A DNA stretch of 64,000 nucleotides from Rhodobacter sp. (GTDB taxonomy: Bacteria; Pseudomonadota; Alphaproteobacteria; Rhodobacterales; Rhodobacteraceae). A program made the position numbers and the translations under genes. Positions 1-8,525 of this stretch are shown one piece after another; within the stretch, counting starts at the first letter, position 1; every line of letters begins with the position of its first letter. The stretch is taken from assembly GCA_027484145.1 (NCBI GenBank), contig JAIXUH010000039.1, positions 62,001-126,000 of the forward strand, given 5' to 3'. The notes under the pieces were generated by a model. The model was not told the DNA's origin, searched no databases, and saw only the letters and a list, made by a program, of their open reading frames with translations.

Positions 1-670
1 CAAACTCCACCAGCATCCGGGGGTTCATGTGGCGGCGATTGGCTTCTTCGGTATAGCCGTCGGGTGTGGCGTCGATGTTCAGCGGGTTGTTTTTGCCCTT
101 GCCCGCCGAAATGATGCGGTGACCCATGGCCGAGACAAACTCGATCAACTCCATGCAGGACGATGGCTCATCCCCGGCCCCCAGCGAATAGATCACGCCC
201 AGCCGTTCCGCCTCGGCGCGCAGATAGGCGCCAATGGTCACATCTGCCTCGACGTTCATCATGACAAGGTGTTTGCCGCGCTCCATTGCCCGTAGGCCGA
301 TTTCGGCACCCACGGCGGGAACCCCGGTGGCATCAACAACAACATCGATCAAGCCCGCTTCAAGCAGTGCGTTCACATTGTCAGTGACGGCAACCTTGCC
401 TGATTCCATGGCTGCATTTGCAGCATCGGCGGTACCGACCTGCATGACCCGGTCACTGTTGCCATAGGCGATTTCGACAGAACGCGCCGCAGCACCGGGC
501 TTTAGCTCGCTGATGGCGCCGATTTCGATGCCGCGCATGTGGGCCACGCGGCTGACAATGTCGGTGCCCATTTCGCCTGCACCAACCAGACCAATGCGAA
601 TCGGGCGGCCGCTATCGGCTTTGGCAGCCAGATCTCTGGCCAGTCCGGTAAGGGCAACATTGGTTGGCAT
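1..670 (-). CDS. NAD(P)-dependent oxidoreductase, homoserine-dehydrogenase-like (partial, 3' end outside window)
   Basis: Reading the minus strand from 670 gives an open frame to the window edge, about 223 residues, cut at its C-terminus. Residues 22-35 hold a Rossmann dinucleotide-binding motif (IRIGLVGAGEMGTD). The segment that follows (VVVDATGVPAVGAEI, then GKHLVMMNVEAD) resembles the predicted homoserine dehydrogenase/SAF-domain oxidoreductases often found beside sugar importers. The ATG at 670 is preferred over the in-frame ATG at 676 because GAGGAG lies six bases upstream of 670. It is divergent from the ABC importer at 933, so it may belong to the same sugar or sugar-acid pathway. The substrate cannot be read from the sequence, and the SAF domain would lie outside the window. 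Confidence 0.75.
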   Translation of the reverse strand, partial: MPTNVALTGLARDLAAKADSGRPIRIGLVGAGEMGTDIVSRVAHMRGIEIGAISELKPGAAARSVEIAYGNSDRVMQVGTADAANAAMESGKVAVTDNVNALLEAGLIDVVVDATGVPAVGAEIGLRAMERGKHLVMMNVEADVTIGAYLRAEAERLGVIYSLGAGDEPSSCMELIEFVSAMGHRIISAGKGKNNPLNIDATPDGYTEEANRRHMNPRMLVEF

Positions 671-773
671 CGGCATCTCCTCGGCACGTTTGGGCCAAAG
701 GTATTTGAACATCTGTCATTCTGTCAATCAAGAGTTCATGCCGCACTGCAGAATACATGGAAAATATTGGTCA

Positions 774-803
774 TTGACAGGTTCAAGGGGATGCACACAT
801 TAT
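774..803 (+). promoter_or_regulatory. Putative sigma70-type promoter for the first ABC importer
   Basis: TTGACA at 774-779 is a perfect -35 box. An AT-rich stretch (CATTATATAT, 798-807) at roughly the right distance (18 bases to CATTAT) could be the -10. It lies in the 262-bp divergent gap between the oxidoreductase and the binding-protein gene. The gap also has a tandem TCTGTCA repeat (715-728) and TGAAC/GTTCA inverted elements (708-712 and 734-738) that could be regulator contacts. Assigned by eye only. Confidence 0.35.
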
Positions 804-932
804 ATATTTGCGAAACGAAAGTTCACGCACCGCAGTTCGGGCAGGCAATGCGTAGGTGGAGACCGCATTGCCGCATGGCTTGCACGGCGCGCGGGTAATC
901 GATCAAGTATCGCAATAGGGAGGACGACCATA

Positions 933-2486
933 ATGACCATTCGTTTGCGGGGCATGTCCCGCCGCTCGTTCTTGCGCACGGGGGCCGCCTTTGGGGTTGC
1001 CACTGGCGCAGTCGGGCTGAAGTCACCGGCTTTGGCGCAATCGGATCTGCCCGACATTCAGGCCACGCTGGATACCATTTCCGTTGAGAAATACGTGCGC
1101 GAAGACTATCGCAAGCTGTATGGCATGACGGGAGAGCCGCTGTGGGACCCGGCCAAGGACTGGATCCGCACCGTCGATTGGGAAAAGGTCCGGTCTGAAC
1201 TGGGCGGCACCACCGTTCGCTTCGCCATCGGCGCGGCAGACCAGGAATCGGCAGCCTCTGGCCTTGCTCCGTTTGAGGCTTTGTCAGGCATCAAGGTCGA
1301 ACTGGTTCCGATTCCGGATGACAGCATCTATGACAAGGCGATTTCCGAGTTCATCTCGGGCAATGCCTCGTTCGATGCGCTACAGTTCTTCTCGGCATGG
1401 CTGGGCGACTTTGCAGCACCCGGCTTCCTTGCGCCGCTGGATGACTATGCCGCCAAGTGGAAGCTGCCGCTGGACGATTTCTATGACACCTATCGCCTGA
1501 ATTATGGCTATTTCGGTGGCAAGCTGGTTGGCATTCCCTTTGACTGCGACATCCAGATGGTTCACCTGCGCAAGTCGGTGATGGAGCCGATCTTGGGCGG
1601 GCCGATCGATCTGGCAAATTCGGTTCCGACCTATGAAGAACTGATCCGCATCACGGCCGAGGCGAACAAGCTGGGTGGCGGCGTTGCGGGCATTGGCCTG
1701 CTGGGTGCGCGCGGGTTCTGGTCCACCTACACGTGGGAACACATTGCCGCGCAGGCCGGGATGCAGTTGTTCGACGCAAACTGGAACCCGACGCTGAACA
1801 CCGACGCCGGCATGAAGGGCATGGAAACGCTTATGGCGTTGGCCCAGAACGCCATCGAAGGCGTGTCGGGCGCAGGCTGGGGCGAAAACCGCGCGGCATG
1901 GCTGGGTGGTCAGGTGGCAGCGAACATCAGCTGGCAAGACAGCGGCACGCAGGCGATGCGTCCGGACCAAAGCCAGATCGTCGATGATTTCGTCACCATC
2001 TACGAACCCCGCATCGCCGGCGGCATCTTTGCGCCGCCAAACATCGCCGGTTCCACCTCGGTCGTCACGGCCACCAGCCAGAACCCCGAAGGGGCGTTCC
2101 TGATGCTGGCCTTCCTGACCACCAGCTCGATCATGGCGATGAACGAAGCCAATGCCAATGGCGTGGCACCGGGCTATCGTTCGGTTCTGTCGAACGAACG
2201 CCTGCGCGCCGTGTCGCAGCCAATGAAGGTCTGGGCTGACAGCCTGGATCACGCATGGTGCAGCCCGCGTCTGCCCGGCATGTTCGAGATGGAACAGGCT
2301 CTTGGCAACGAGATCAACCGGGCCATTACCGGTCAGATCACCGCCAAGGAAGCGCTGGACAACGGGCAGGCGGCCTGGGTGTCGATCATGGCCAAGAACG
2401 GCTTCAAGGATGGCGGCGGCCCTGTGGCCTATGCCGATGTGGCGCCGGGCCTTTACGTAGGCGCGGGCAAAGCCCTGCCGTTCTGA
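933..2486 (+). CDS. ABC transporter extracellular solute-binding protein (family 1, sugar type), Tat signal
   Basis: A 517-residue periplasmic binding protein. The N-terminus carries a twin-arginine signal (MSRRSFLRTGAAFG) ending in a likely signal peptidase site at ALAQ, so it is exported folded. The mature part has the family 1 binding-protein pattern: an opening strand (TTVRFAIGAAD), FEALSGIKVELVPIP, and a GGKLVGIPFDCD hinge region. Start 933 was chosen because AGGGAGGA (918-925) precedes it; the open frame extends further upstream but without a start signal. It is the first gene of a complete importer with two permeases and an ATPase immediately downstream. The kinase and inositol-type enzymes nearby suggest a sugar or polyol ligand. 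Ligand identity is inference. Confidence 0.9.
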   Translation: MTIRLRGMSRRSFLRTGAAFGVATGAVGLKSPALAQSDLPDIQATLDTISVEKYVREDYRKLYGMTGEPLWDPAKDWIRTVDWEKVRSELGGTTVRFAIGAADQESAASGLAPFEALSGIKVELVPIPDDSIYDKAISEFISGNASFDALQFFSAWLGDFAAPGFLAPLDDYAAKWKLPLDDFYDTYRLNYGYFGGKLVGIPFDCDIQMVHLRKSVMEPILGGPIDLANSVPTYEELIRITAEANKLGGGVAGIGLLGARGFWSTYTWEHIAAQAGMQLFDANWNPTLNTDAGMKGMETLMALAQNAIEGVSGAGWGENRAAWLGGQVAANISWQDSGTQAMRPDQSQIVDDFVTIYEPRIAGGIFAPPNIAGSTSVVTATSQNPEGAFLMLAFLTTSSIMAMNEANANGVAPGYRSVLSNERLRAVSQPMKVWADSLDHAWCSPRLPGMFEMEQALGNEINRAITGQITAKEALDNGQAAWVSIMAKNGFKDGGGPVAYADVAPGLYVGAGKALPF

Positions 2487-2490
2487 TCAC

Positions 2491-3438
2491 ATGCCGACTG
2501 ACGCTCCTTCGGTTCTGGCAAAGGGGGTGGCGCAAGCCGCCCCCATCCGCCCAACACAACCGCGCCGCCGCCGCAGCCCGGCCTTGCGCAAGGCGTTTCC
2601 CTATCTTCTGGTCGCCCCGGCTGTGGCCTATCTGCTGGTGATCACGCTGTATCCGGGCCTTTTCGCGATTTACCAAAGCCTGTTCGTCGTCAAGTTCCTG
2701 ACCTGGACTTGGGCGGGGGCCGACAACTACACCACGATTTTGCAAGACCGCGAATTCTGGGCGGCGCTGGGCAATACGGCCATCATCGGTGGCATTTCCC
2801 TGTGCCTGCAAACCGCCATCGCGCTGACCCTTGCCTATTTCGCCTATCGTGATCCGCTGATCCGCGGCTGGCGTATCGTCTATCTGATGCCGATGCTGTT
2901 CATGCCATCGGCAGTGGCGTTCATCTGGAAGCTGGCCTTCAATGATGGCCGAGTGATTTCCGACCTGCTGGGGCGTCTTGGTCTGATTGAAGGCAACGTC
3001 GATTGGCTGGGCAGCATCTGGCTGTCGCGCATGACGCTGATCGTGGCTGATGTCTGGCAATGGACGCCGTTCCTGTTCATCATCTTTGTGGCGGCCCTGC
3101 AGGGTCAGGATCAGGAGATCGAAGAGGCCGCGCGTCTGGATGGTGCCAGCTGGCCAAAAATCTTCTGGAACATCAGCCTGCCAATGATGCGGCCCGTGAT
3201 CGTTGTGGCTGTCACCCTGCGCGGCATCGACATCACCACCATGTTCACCAACGTCTTTGTCATGACCCAAGGCACACCGGGCGGTGCGACCGAAACGATG
3301 AGTTACTTCATCTATCGACAGGGATTTCGCATGTTCAATTTCGGCTATGCTTCGGCGGCGTCGGTGCTGATGCTGATCCTGACGATCATCATTGCCCAGA
3401 CCGTTGTGAAGCGCGCCTTTCATTCGGGGAAAAGCTAA
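2491..3438 (+). CDS. ABC transporter permease, MalF/UgpA-like
   Basis: A 315-residue inner-membrane permease. After a basic N-terminus (about 30 residues, PRRRRSPALRK) there are about six membrane segments, starting at LLVAPAVAYLLVITLYPGL. The cytoplasmic EAA loop that docks on the ATPase is visible as EIEEAARLDGASWPKIFWN followed by ISLP, about 90-100 residues from the end, as in the family. The gene begins 4 bases after the binding-protein stop and its stop abuts the next permease, so all are in one operon. It pairs with the second permease to form the channel. Confidence 0.92.
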   Translation: MPTDAPSVLAKGVAQAAPIRPTQPRRRRSPALRKAFPYLLVAPAVAYLLVITLYPGLFAIYQSLFVVKFLTWTWAGADNYTTILQDREFWAALGNTAIIGGISLCLQTAIALTLAYFAYRDPLIRGWRIVYLMPMLFMPSAVAFIWKLAFNDGRVISDLLGRLGLIEGNVDWLGSIWLSRMTLIVADVWQWTPFLFIIFVAALQGQDQEIEEAARLDGASWPKIFWNISLPMMRPVIVVAVTLRGIDITTMFTNVFVMTQGTPGGATETMSYFIYRQGFRMFNFGYASAASVLMLILTIIIAQTVVKRAFHSGKS

Positions 3439-4281
3439 ATGGCCAGCGCCCGCAAAAGCCGCGGTGAAAGCCTGCTGCTGCGTTACCTTGTGCTGGGCAC
3501 ATGGGCGCTGGTCTGTCTGCTGCCGATCTTGTGGTTCCTGTCGATCGGATTTCGTCCCCGCACCGAGGTGATCACCCCGCAGCCGATTTTCTGGCCGACC
3601 TTTTCGCTGGATGCGTGGCATCTGCTGATGAGCGACTGGCCCATTGCGATGTATCTGCGCAACTCGGTCATCGCGGTGGCCGGATCTGTGGTGATTGACC
3701 TGATCCTTGCCATTCCGGCGGCTTATGCCCTTGCACGCTATGACTTCAAGGGGCGCGAGGATATCGGGTTCTACATCCTGTCCACCCGGATGATGGCCCC
3801 CGCTATCGTGGCCGTGCCGATCTTTTTTCTGTTCAAGACGCTTGGCCTGCTGGATTCGGTCTGGGCCTTGATGCTGATCTATGCGGCCATCAACCTCAGC
3901 CTCGTGACATGGATCATCCGCAGCTACATGCTGGACATCCCGAAAGAGCTGGAAGATGCCGCCCGCACGGATGGGGCGAGTGATCTTCGCATTCTGTGGG
4001 AGATCATCATTCCGGCCTGCCTGCCGGGGATCATCACCGCCGCTGTCATCGCGGCCATCTTCGCCATCAACGAGTTCCTGTTCACGCTGCTGATCGCCTC
4101 GACCGCGAATGCCTATACCATGTCGGTGGCGCTTGCGAATTTCACCGGCGGGTCTGACGGCATCATCTACAACGCAATCGCCCTTGTCTCGTTCATCGCC
4201 TTTGTGCCGATCCTGATCCTTGTGATCCTGATTCAGAAGCACCTGTCGCGCGGTCTGACAATGGGCGCGGTCAAAGGGTAA
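3439..4281 (+). CDS. ABC transporter permease, MalG/UgpE-like
   Basis: A 280-residue permease with about six membrane segments. The first is LGTWALVCLLPILWFLSIGF, followed by the periplasmic loop and NSVIAVAGSVVIDLILAIP. The EAA loop reads ELEDAARTDGASDLRILWE then IIIPACLPG. It starts directly after the stop of the preceding permease with no gap and ends 3 bases before the ATPase gene, so translation is probably coupled. It forms the transmembrane heterodimer with the 2491-3438 product. Confidence 0.92.
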   Translation: MASARKSRGESLLLRYLVLGTWALVCLLPILWFLSIGFRPRTEVITPQPIFWPTFSLDAWHLLMSDWPIAMYLRNSVIAVAGSVVIDLILAIPAAYALARYDFKGREDIGFYILSTRMMAPAIVAVPIFFLFKTLGLLDSVWALMLIYAAINLSLVTWIIRSYMLDIPKELEDAARTDGASDLRILWEIIIPACLPGIITAAVIAAIFAINEFLFTLLIASTANAYTMSVALANFTGGSDGIIYNAIALVSFIAFVPILILVILIQKHLSRGLTMGAVKG

Positions 4282-4284
4282 GCC

Positions 4285-5331
4285 ATGGCTTCGATCCATC
4301 TGCAAAACATTGTCAAACGCTATGGCGGTTTCGTGGGCGTGCAGAACATGTCGCTGGAAATCGCGGATGAGGAGTTCCTTGTGCTGTTGGGGCCGTCGGG
4401 CTGCGGCAAGACCACGACCATGCGGATGATTGCCGGGCTGGAAGTGCCGACTGACGGCAAGATCATGATCGGCGGCGAGGTAATGAACGACGTCGATGCC
4501 CGCGACCGTGATGTGGCGATGGTGTTTCAGGGCTATGCGCTTTACCCGAACATGTCGATTTATGAGAACATCCGCTTTCCGCTGCGGATGCGTGGTGTGC
4601 CGGCGTCTGAGCATGATGCACGCATCCGGCAGGCGGCTGAAATGGTGGAACTGGGCGCCTATCTGGACCGCAAGCCTGCGGCCCTGTCCGGGGGCCAGCG
4701 GCAGCGCGCGGCCCTTGCCCGTGCCGTGGTGCGCCAACCGCAGGTTTTCCTGATGGACGAGCCGCTGTCGAACCTTGACGCGAAACTGCGCCAAAGCATG
4801 CGCGTGCAGATCAAGCACATGCAGCGGCAGTTGAAGGTTACCACGGTGTATGTGACCCATGACCAAATCGAGGCGATGACGCTGGCCGACCGGATCGTGA
4901 TCATGAACAAGGGAGCCATTCAGCAAGTGGGCACGCCGGATGAGATTTATTCCGATCCTGCCAATACCTTTGTGGCCGGGTTCATTGGCAGCCCGCCGAT
5001 GAACCTGATCGAGGGCACGGCGCAGGGCGGTCGGTTTAACGCGCCGGGTGTGTCAGCGCCTTGTCCATCCAATGTGCAGGGCAAGGTGACGCTTGGCATC
5101 CGCCCCGAAGATTGCAGGATCGGGGGCGATAATGTGCAGGGTCTTGTCTATGGCGTAGAACCAACCGGCGACACCACGTATCTGACCGTGCTGGCCGGCA
5201 CCAAGAAGATCGAGGTCAAGGCCGCACGTGATTATCGCTCTGATATCGACGTCAGCATCGGCATCACCTTTGATCCAGCGCGTCTTTACTTCTTCGGTCA
5301 AGATGGTGAGCGTATCCGGGGGGTCGCATGA
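4285..5331 (+). CDS. ABC transporter ATP-binding protein, MalK/UgpC-like
   Basis: A 348-residue ATPase with a complete set of motifs: Walker A GPSGCGKTT, Q-loop MVFQGYALYP, signature LSGGQRQR, Walker B VFLMDEPLSNLD, and an intact H-loop VTHDQIEAM. A C-terminal TOBE/OB regulatory domain (about residues 235-348, with GIRPEDCRIG) is typical of CUT1 sugar importers. It closes the four-gene importer and overlaps the next kinase gene by 4 bases (ATGA). A homodimer would drive both permeases. Confidence 0.92.
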   Translation: MASIHLQNIVKRYGGFVGVQNMSLEIADEEFLVLLGPSGCGKTTTMRMIAGLEVPTDGKIMIGGEVMNDVDARDRDVAMVFQGYALYPNMSIYENIRFPLRMRGVPASEHDARIRQAAEMVELGAYLDRKPAALSGGQRQRAALARAVVRQPQVFLMDEPLSNLDAKLRQSMRVQIKHMQRQLKVTTVYVTHDQIEAMTLADRIVIMNKGAIQQVGTPDEIYSDPANTFVAGFIGSPPMNLIEGTAQGGRFNAPGVSAPCPSNVQGKVTLGIRPEDCRIGGDNVQGLVYGVEPTGDTTYLTVLAGTKKIEVKAARDYRSDIDVSIGITFDPARLYFFGQDGERIRGVA

Positions 5332-6275
5332 GCCCGACATTCGACTATACCTCGATGGGCTTCATCACCTTTGATGCCCTGTGCCGCCCGGTCACGCAAA
5401 TTCCGCCCGGTGGGGATACCTACTTCGTCGAGGACTTTACGCTGGCCGTTTCGGGGGCAGCGGGCAGTGCGGTCATCGTCGCCGCCAAGCATGGGTTGCG
5501 GGCCCGTGCCGTGGGTGGCGTCGGAAACGATGACATGGGCGACTGGGTGCTGATGAAGCTGGCGCGCTTTGGCATCGACATCACGATGATGGAACGCTGC
5601 GCCGATTTTAGCACGTCATCTTCGCTGGTGACCACGCGCCCCGATGGCGCGCGCCCGGCGTTGCACAAGCGCGGCGCGACAGATGGGTTCTATATCACCG
5701 ATGCGCAGGTTGATGATCTGCTGGACACGCGCATCCTGCATGTTGGCGGCGTGGGCCTGATGAACCGGATGGATCAGGGCCGCACCGAAGAGATCATGGC
5801 CGAAGCGCGCCGTCGTGGGGTGATCACCACGCTGGATGTCTTTGCCTCGACCCCTGATGATCTGCCCAAGGTGGCGCGACTGCTGCCGCACACCGATTAT
5901 TTCCTGCCCTCTGAAGAAGAGGCCCGCGCCTTGTCCGGGCTGCACGACAACCATGATCTGGCCCGCTTTCTGATCGACCGGGGGGCCAGTTGCGTGATCC
6001 TGACCCTTGGGGCGGATGGTGCGTTCCTGCAGCACCGTGACGGCACATCATTTCATGTTCCGGCCTTTGCGGTGGATGTGAAGTGTACCTGCGGCTGCGG
6101 CGATTGTTTCAACGGCGGTTTTGCAACCGGGCTGATCAAGGGCCTGCCGCTGCGCGACTGTGTGCAGATCGCACAGGCCTCATCTGCCCAGAATGCCACC
6201 GGGCTTGGCAGTCAGGCCGGGGTCAGGGACTATGCCACCACCCTTGCCTTCATCCAATCAACTTCGCAGCGCTGA
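5328..6275 (+). CDS. PfkB-family carbohydrate kinase
   Basis: A 315-residue ribokinase/PfkB-fold kinase. The N-terminal glycine-rich region (VSGAAGSAVIVAAKHG, GGVGNDDMGDWV) and the C-terminal ATP/anion-hole motif are present. The usual GAGD is GCGD (residues 256-259, TCGCGDCFNGGF), keeping the catalytic aspartate D259. It overlaps the importer ATPase by ATGA, so it is part of the transport operon and probably phosphorylates the imported sugar or a derivative. The cysteine-rich active-site segment (CTCGCGDC) is unusual. The exact sugar cannot be told; a ribokinase-type or sulfofructose/deoxyketose-type kinase is possible. Confidence 0.85.
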   Translation: MSPTFDYTSMGFITFDALCRPVTQIPPGGDTYFVEDFTLAVSGAAGSAVIVAAKHGLRARAVGGVGNDDMGDWVLMKLARFGIDITMMERCADFSTSSSLVTTRPDGARPALHKRGATDGFYITDAQVDDLLDTRILHVGGVGLMNRMDQGRTEEIMAEARRRGVITTLDVFASTPDDLPKVARLLPHTDYFLPSEEEARALSGLHDNHDLARFLIDRGASCVILTLGADGAFLQHRDGTSFHVPAFAVDVKCTCGCGDCFNGGFATGLIKGLPLRDCVQIAQASSAQNATGLGSQAGVRDYATTLAFIQSTSQR

Positions 6276-6278
6276 CTG

Positions 6279-6341
6279 AAGGACAACTTGGTATCCTGAC
6301 GGGCATGGGCTATATCCTGTGAAAGCCATGGAGTTGTCCTT
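6279..6341 (+). promoter_or_regulatory. Inverted repeat around a start codon (possible translational hairpin)
   Basis: AAGGACAACT (6279-6288) and AGTTGTCCTT (6332-6341) are perfect 10-base inverted copies 43 bases apart, just after the kinase stop. In the transcript they could pair and place the ATG at 6328 at the base of a stem. The loop holds no strong ribosome site for the next gene. It could lower expression of the two unknown genes relative to the transporter and kinase. No U-tract follows, so a terminator is less likely. Confidence 0.4.
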
Positions 6342-7050
6342 GTCTCGCCAGACGCCCGTTACACCCGATGCGATGCCCCTGCGCGAAGCACTGCGTGGGT
6401 TGCGGTTCATGTTGCGTCGCGGGGGCGAAACGCTGGTGGAAACACTCAGCGTGGACAGCTTGCCCAAACCGGCCGCCGATCTGGCGGGCGCGGTCCTGCG
6501 CGAAGTGGGTGAATTGGCCCGTTCGGTGGATGGCATGGCGTCAGAAATGGCGAAAACCGTGCTGGGCGGGCATGAAAACCAGTCGCTTCCGCTGCAGGAC
6601 ATGATTCATCAGCAAGATGCAGCGGGCCAGTTTGCCGCCGCCTTCTATGTGGCACTCAGTTCGGTCGTGCGGCGGTTGGGTGCCCCTTCGGTCTTTATCA
6701 GCGAAGCTGCGGCCAAATCGGTGTTCACCCGTACGGCCACGCATGATCCAGGCGTTTCCACAACGCGGCAGGCCGCCAACATGACCATCAGCCTGATCGA
6801 GGCAAAGGTGGTGCGTGGCACGACCGCCGAGCAGGCCGCCCGTGTTCCGGGTTCGGCGCTGGAACCCGTGGCGATTTTTGCTGTCATGCTGTGGCTGCAG
6901 GCCGCGCGGTCCGAGGCCGAGAATGAAGCCGCCCTTGATGCTGCTACGGATCTGGCCGTGGCGCTTGCACTGGATATCGCCGGGGCCTGCACGCAGCGCA
7001 ATGCCGAACAGATCGAGGCGCTTTACACAAGGCTGGTGCCGCATGTCTGA
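6328..7050 (+). CDS. Hypothetical protein (unknown function)
   Basis: A 240-residue protein I do not recognise. It is mostly alpha-helical and alanine-rich, with no signal peptide, membrane segment or obvious catalytic motif. An N-terminal region (LREALRGLRFMLRRGGETL) is basic and amphipathic. The ATG at 6328 was chosen over a GTG at 6319; neither has a strong ribosome site, and the start lies inside an inverted repeat. Its stop overlaps the start of the next unknown gene (ATGTCTGA), so the two are probably made together. Position behind an importer and kinase suggests an accessory or regulatory role in that operon, which is inference. Confidence 0.7.
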   Translation: MELSLSRQTPVTPDAMPLREALRGLRFMLRRGGETLVETLSVDSLPKPAADLAGAVLREVGELARSVDGMASEMAKTVLGGHENQSLPLQDMIHQQDAAGQFAAAFYVALSSVVRRLGAPSVFISEAAAKSVFTRTATHDPGVSTTRQAANMTISLIEAKVVRGTTAEQAARVPGSALEPVAIFAVMLWLQAARSEAENEAALDAATDLAVALALDIAGACTQRNAEQIEALYTRLVPHV

Positions 7051-7633
7051 CATTCGCCTGCACCCGGAATCCCTTCCCGCCACCAATGAGCCGTTGCGGA
7101 TTGCCGTGCGCCGGATGCGCTGGTTCAAATCGGCCTTCCTGCGCTATGTGCAGGCGTCAAGTACTGAGCTTGGCTGCACATTCGAGGTGGATGAAACCAA
7201 GCTGGCGGCGGCTTTCGTGCGGTGGCTTGAGTCGATTGAACGCCAAAAGCCGACCGACAAAACGCAACGGCGCGCGTTTTTCGAGTTTGCGGCTGCGCTG
7301 ATGCTGCGCGAGCTGACAAGCGACATGCCTCTGAAGGTTTCGGGCACGCCTGCCAAGGCCAAGGCAGACTCGGCCGCCGCCTTCTGGCCCGAGGGGTATT
7401 GCTGCACGATGTTCTGCCTGTCGGTCCACGCTGCGGCCATGGCACAGGAATTCAAGACCGACACCGAGATTGACCATGCCGCCGATGATTTGCGTCAATG
7501 GTGGTCGTTCAAGGAAAACGCGGTGACGGATGCCAGTTTTTCTGCCGGGTTTTTGCAGCTTTTGCTGGGGCGCGAGCCGAACTGGGTGTTCCCGGATGTG
7601 TTCCGCGCGCGGCTGTCAAAAGAACTGGAATGA
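7043..7633 (+). CDS. Hypothetical protein (unknown function), coupled to upstream gene
   Basis: A 196-residue soluble protein of unknown function. The start at 7043 overlaps the previous stop by 8 bases; longer upstream frames run through the coding region of that gene and are rejected. The sequence has helical, charged stretches (RMRWFKSAFLRYVQAS) and a cysteine/aromatic segment (WPEGYCCTMFCLSVHAAAM). No signal peptide or known domain is apparent. It is convergent with the aldolase gene. The pair 6328/7043 looks like a conserved two-gene unit, possibly subunits of one complex. Confidence 0.7.
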   Translation: MSDIRLHPESLPATNEPLRIAVRRMRWFKSAFLRYVQASSTELGCTFEVDETKLAAAFVRWLESIERQKPTDKTQRRAFFEFAAALMLRELTSDMPLKVSGTPAKAKADSAAAFWPEGYCCTMFCLSVHAAAMAQEFKTDTEIDHAADDLRQWWSFKENAVTDASFSAGFLQLLLGREPNWVFPDVFRARLSKELE

Positions 7634-7639
7634 TGGCGT

Positions 7640-7662
7640 CCCCCGCGGCTTGGGGGCGGAAA
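7640..7662. terminator. Possible short bidirectional terminator
   Basis: In the 31-base gap between convergent genes, a CCCCC/GGGGG stem with a 7-base loop (CCCCCGCGGCTTGGGGG) is present. There is no strong T-tract on either side, so this is a weak call. Confidence 0.3.
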
Positions 7663-7664
7663 CC

Positions 7665-8525
7665 CTAGGCTTGGCCCGCCGTTGCATGAACCGGATCGGG
7701 GACGAGTGACGCGATGGCGGCGCGTGCGGCCTGCACCATCGGGCCATATGTCGCGGAAAGAATCTGGTTACGGTCAAATACGGCAGGGTCTGCCGCCAAT
7801 GCGGCGCGCAGGCTGGCGCCAAAGCATTGGCGCAGTTCGGTTCCGATGTTGAACTTGCAAATCGTGGTGTCGCGCGCCAGACGCGCCCGCAGATCGGCGC
7901 TGATGCCCGATCCGCCATGCAGAACAAGGGGCAGGCCGGGCGCGGCAGACTGGATCTCGTGCAGTAGATCATCGTCAATGCTGGCACCGCTGGTCTGCAT
8001 CAGGTGGCTGTTGCCGATGGATACGGCCAAGGCATCAACCCCGGTTTCGGCGGCAAAGCGGGCAACTTCGTCAGGGTTCGTGCCCCGTGACGGTGCCCCG
8101 TTGCTGTATCCGACAAAGCCAAGTTCGGCCTCGACCGAGACGCCAAAGCCCTGCGCCATGCTGACGATGGCGGCGGTTCGGGCGATGTTTTCGGACAGGG
8201 GCAGGGCCGAGCCGTCATACATGACCGAGGTGAAGCCATAGGTGATGGCCTGCGCGCAGACCTCAAGCGACTCGCCGTGGTCAAGATGGCAGACCACCGG
8301 CACGCTTGCCTGTTCGGCCAGATGGGTGAACATCGGCCCCAGCACGGCCAAGGGCGTATGGGCCCGGCACCCCGGCCCGGCCTGCAAGATGACGGGGCGG
8401 TGTTCCGCCGCGGCGGCGGCAACAAAGGCCTTTGCATCCTCCCACCCCAGCACCACCAGACCGGCAATGGCGGTGCCATCGTGCAGGCAGGGGCGCAGCA
8501 CGTCTGACAGGGTTGCGCGGGTCAT
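7665..8525 (-). CDS. Class II aldolase, IolJ/fructose-bisphosphate aldolase family
   Basis: A 286-residue zinc-dependent aldolase. Metal and catalytic motifs are visible: VVCHLDHGES (H80, D82, H83), EAELGFVG, a retained histidine in GNSHLM, LHGGSGIS and the phosphate-binding KFNIGTEL. In inositol catabolism the family member IolJ splits 2-deoxy-5-keto-gluconate-6-phosphate into DHAP and malonate semialdehyde. That role fits here because iolB and iolC lie directly upstream on the same strand; the start overlaps iolB by 4 bases. Tagatose- or fructose-bisphosphate aldolase activity is the alternative. Confidence 0.85.
   Translation of the reverse strand: MTRATLSDVLRPCLHDGTAIAGLVVLGWEDAKAFVAAAAAEHRPVILQAGPGCRAHTPLAVLGPMFTHLAEQASVPVVCHLDHGESLEVCAQAITYGFTSVMYDGSALPLSENIARTAAIVSMAQGFGVSVEAELGFVGYSNGAPSRGTNPDEVARFAAETGVDALAVSIGNSHLMQTSGASIDDDLLHEIQSAAPGLPLVLHGGSGISADLRARLARDTTICKFNIGTELRQCFGASLRAALAADPAVFDRNQILSATYGPMVQAARAAIASLVPDPVHATAGQA

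Noticed and set aside
513-932. N-terminal extension of the first binding protein by 140 codons
   Set aside because: It would overlap the divergent oxidoreductase gene and the promoter, and place the Tat signal in the interior; the ribosome site and signal peptide support 933.
2404-4926. An 840-codon open frame on the minus strand
   Set aside because: It is antisense to the permease and ATPase genes, which have full family motifs; the translation is rich in His, Asp, Gln and Arg, typical of a shadow frame in GC-rich DNA.
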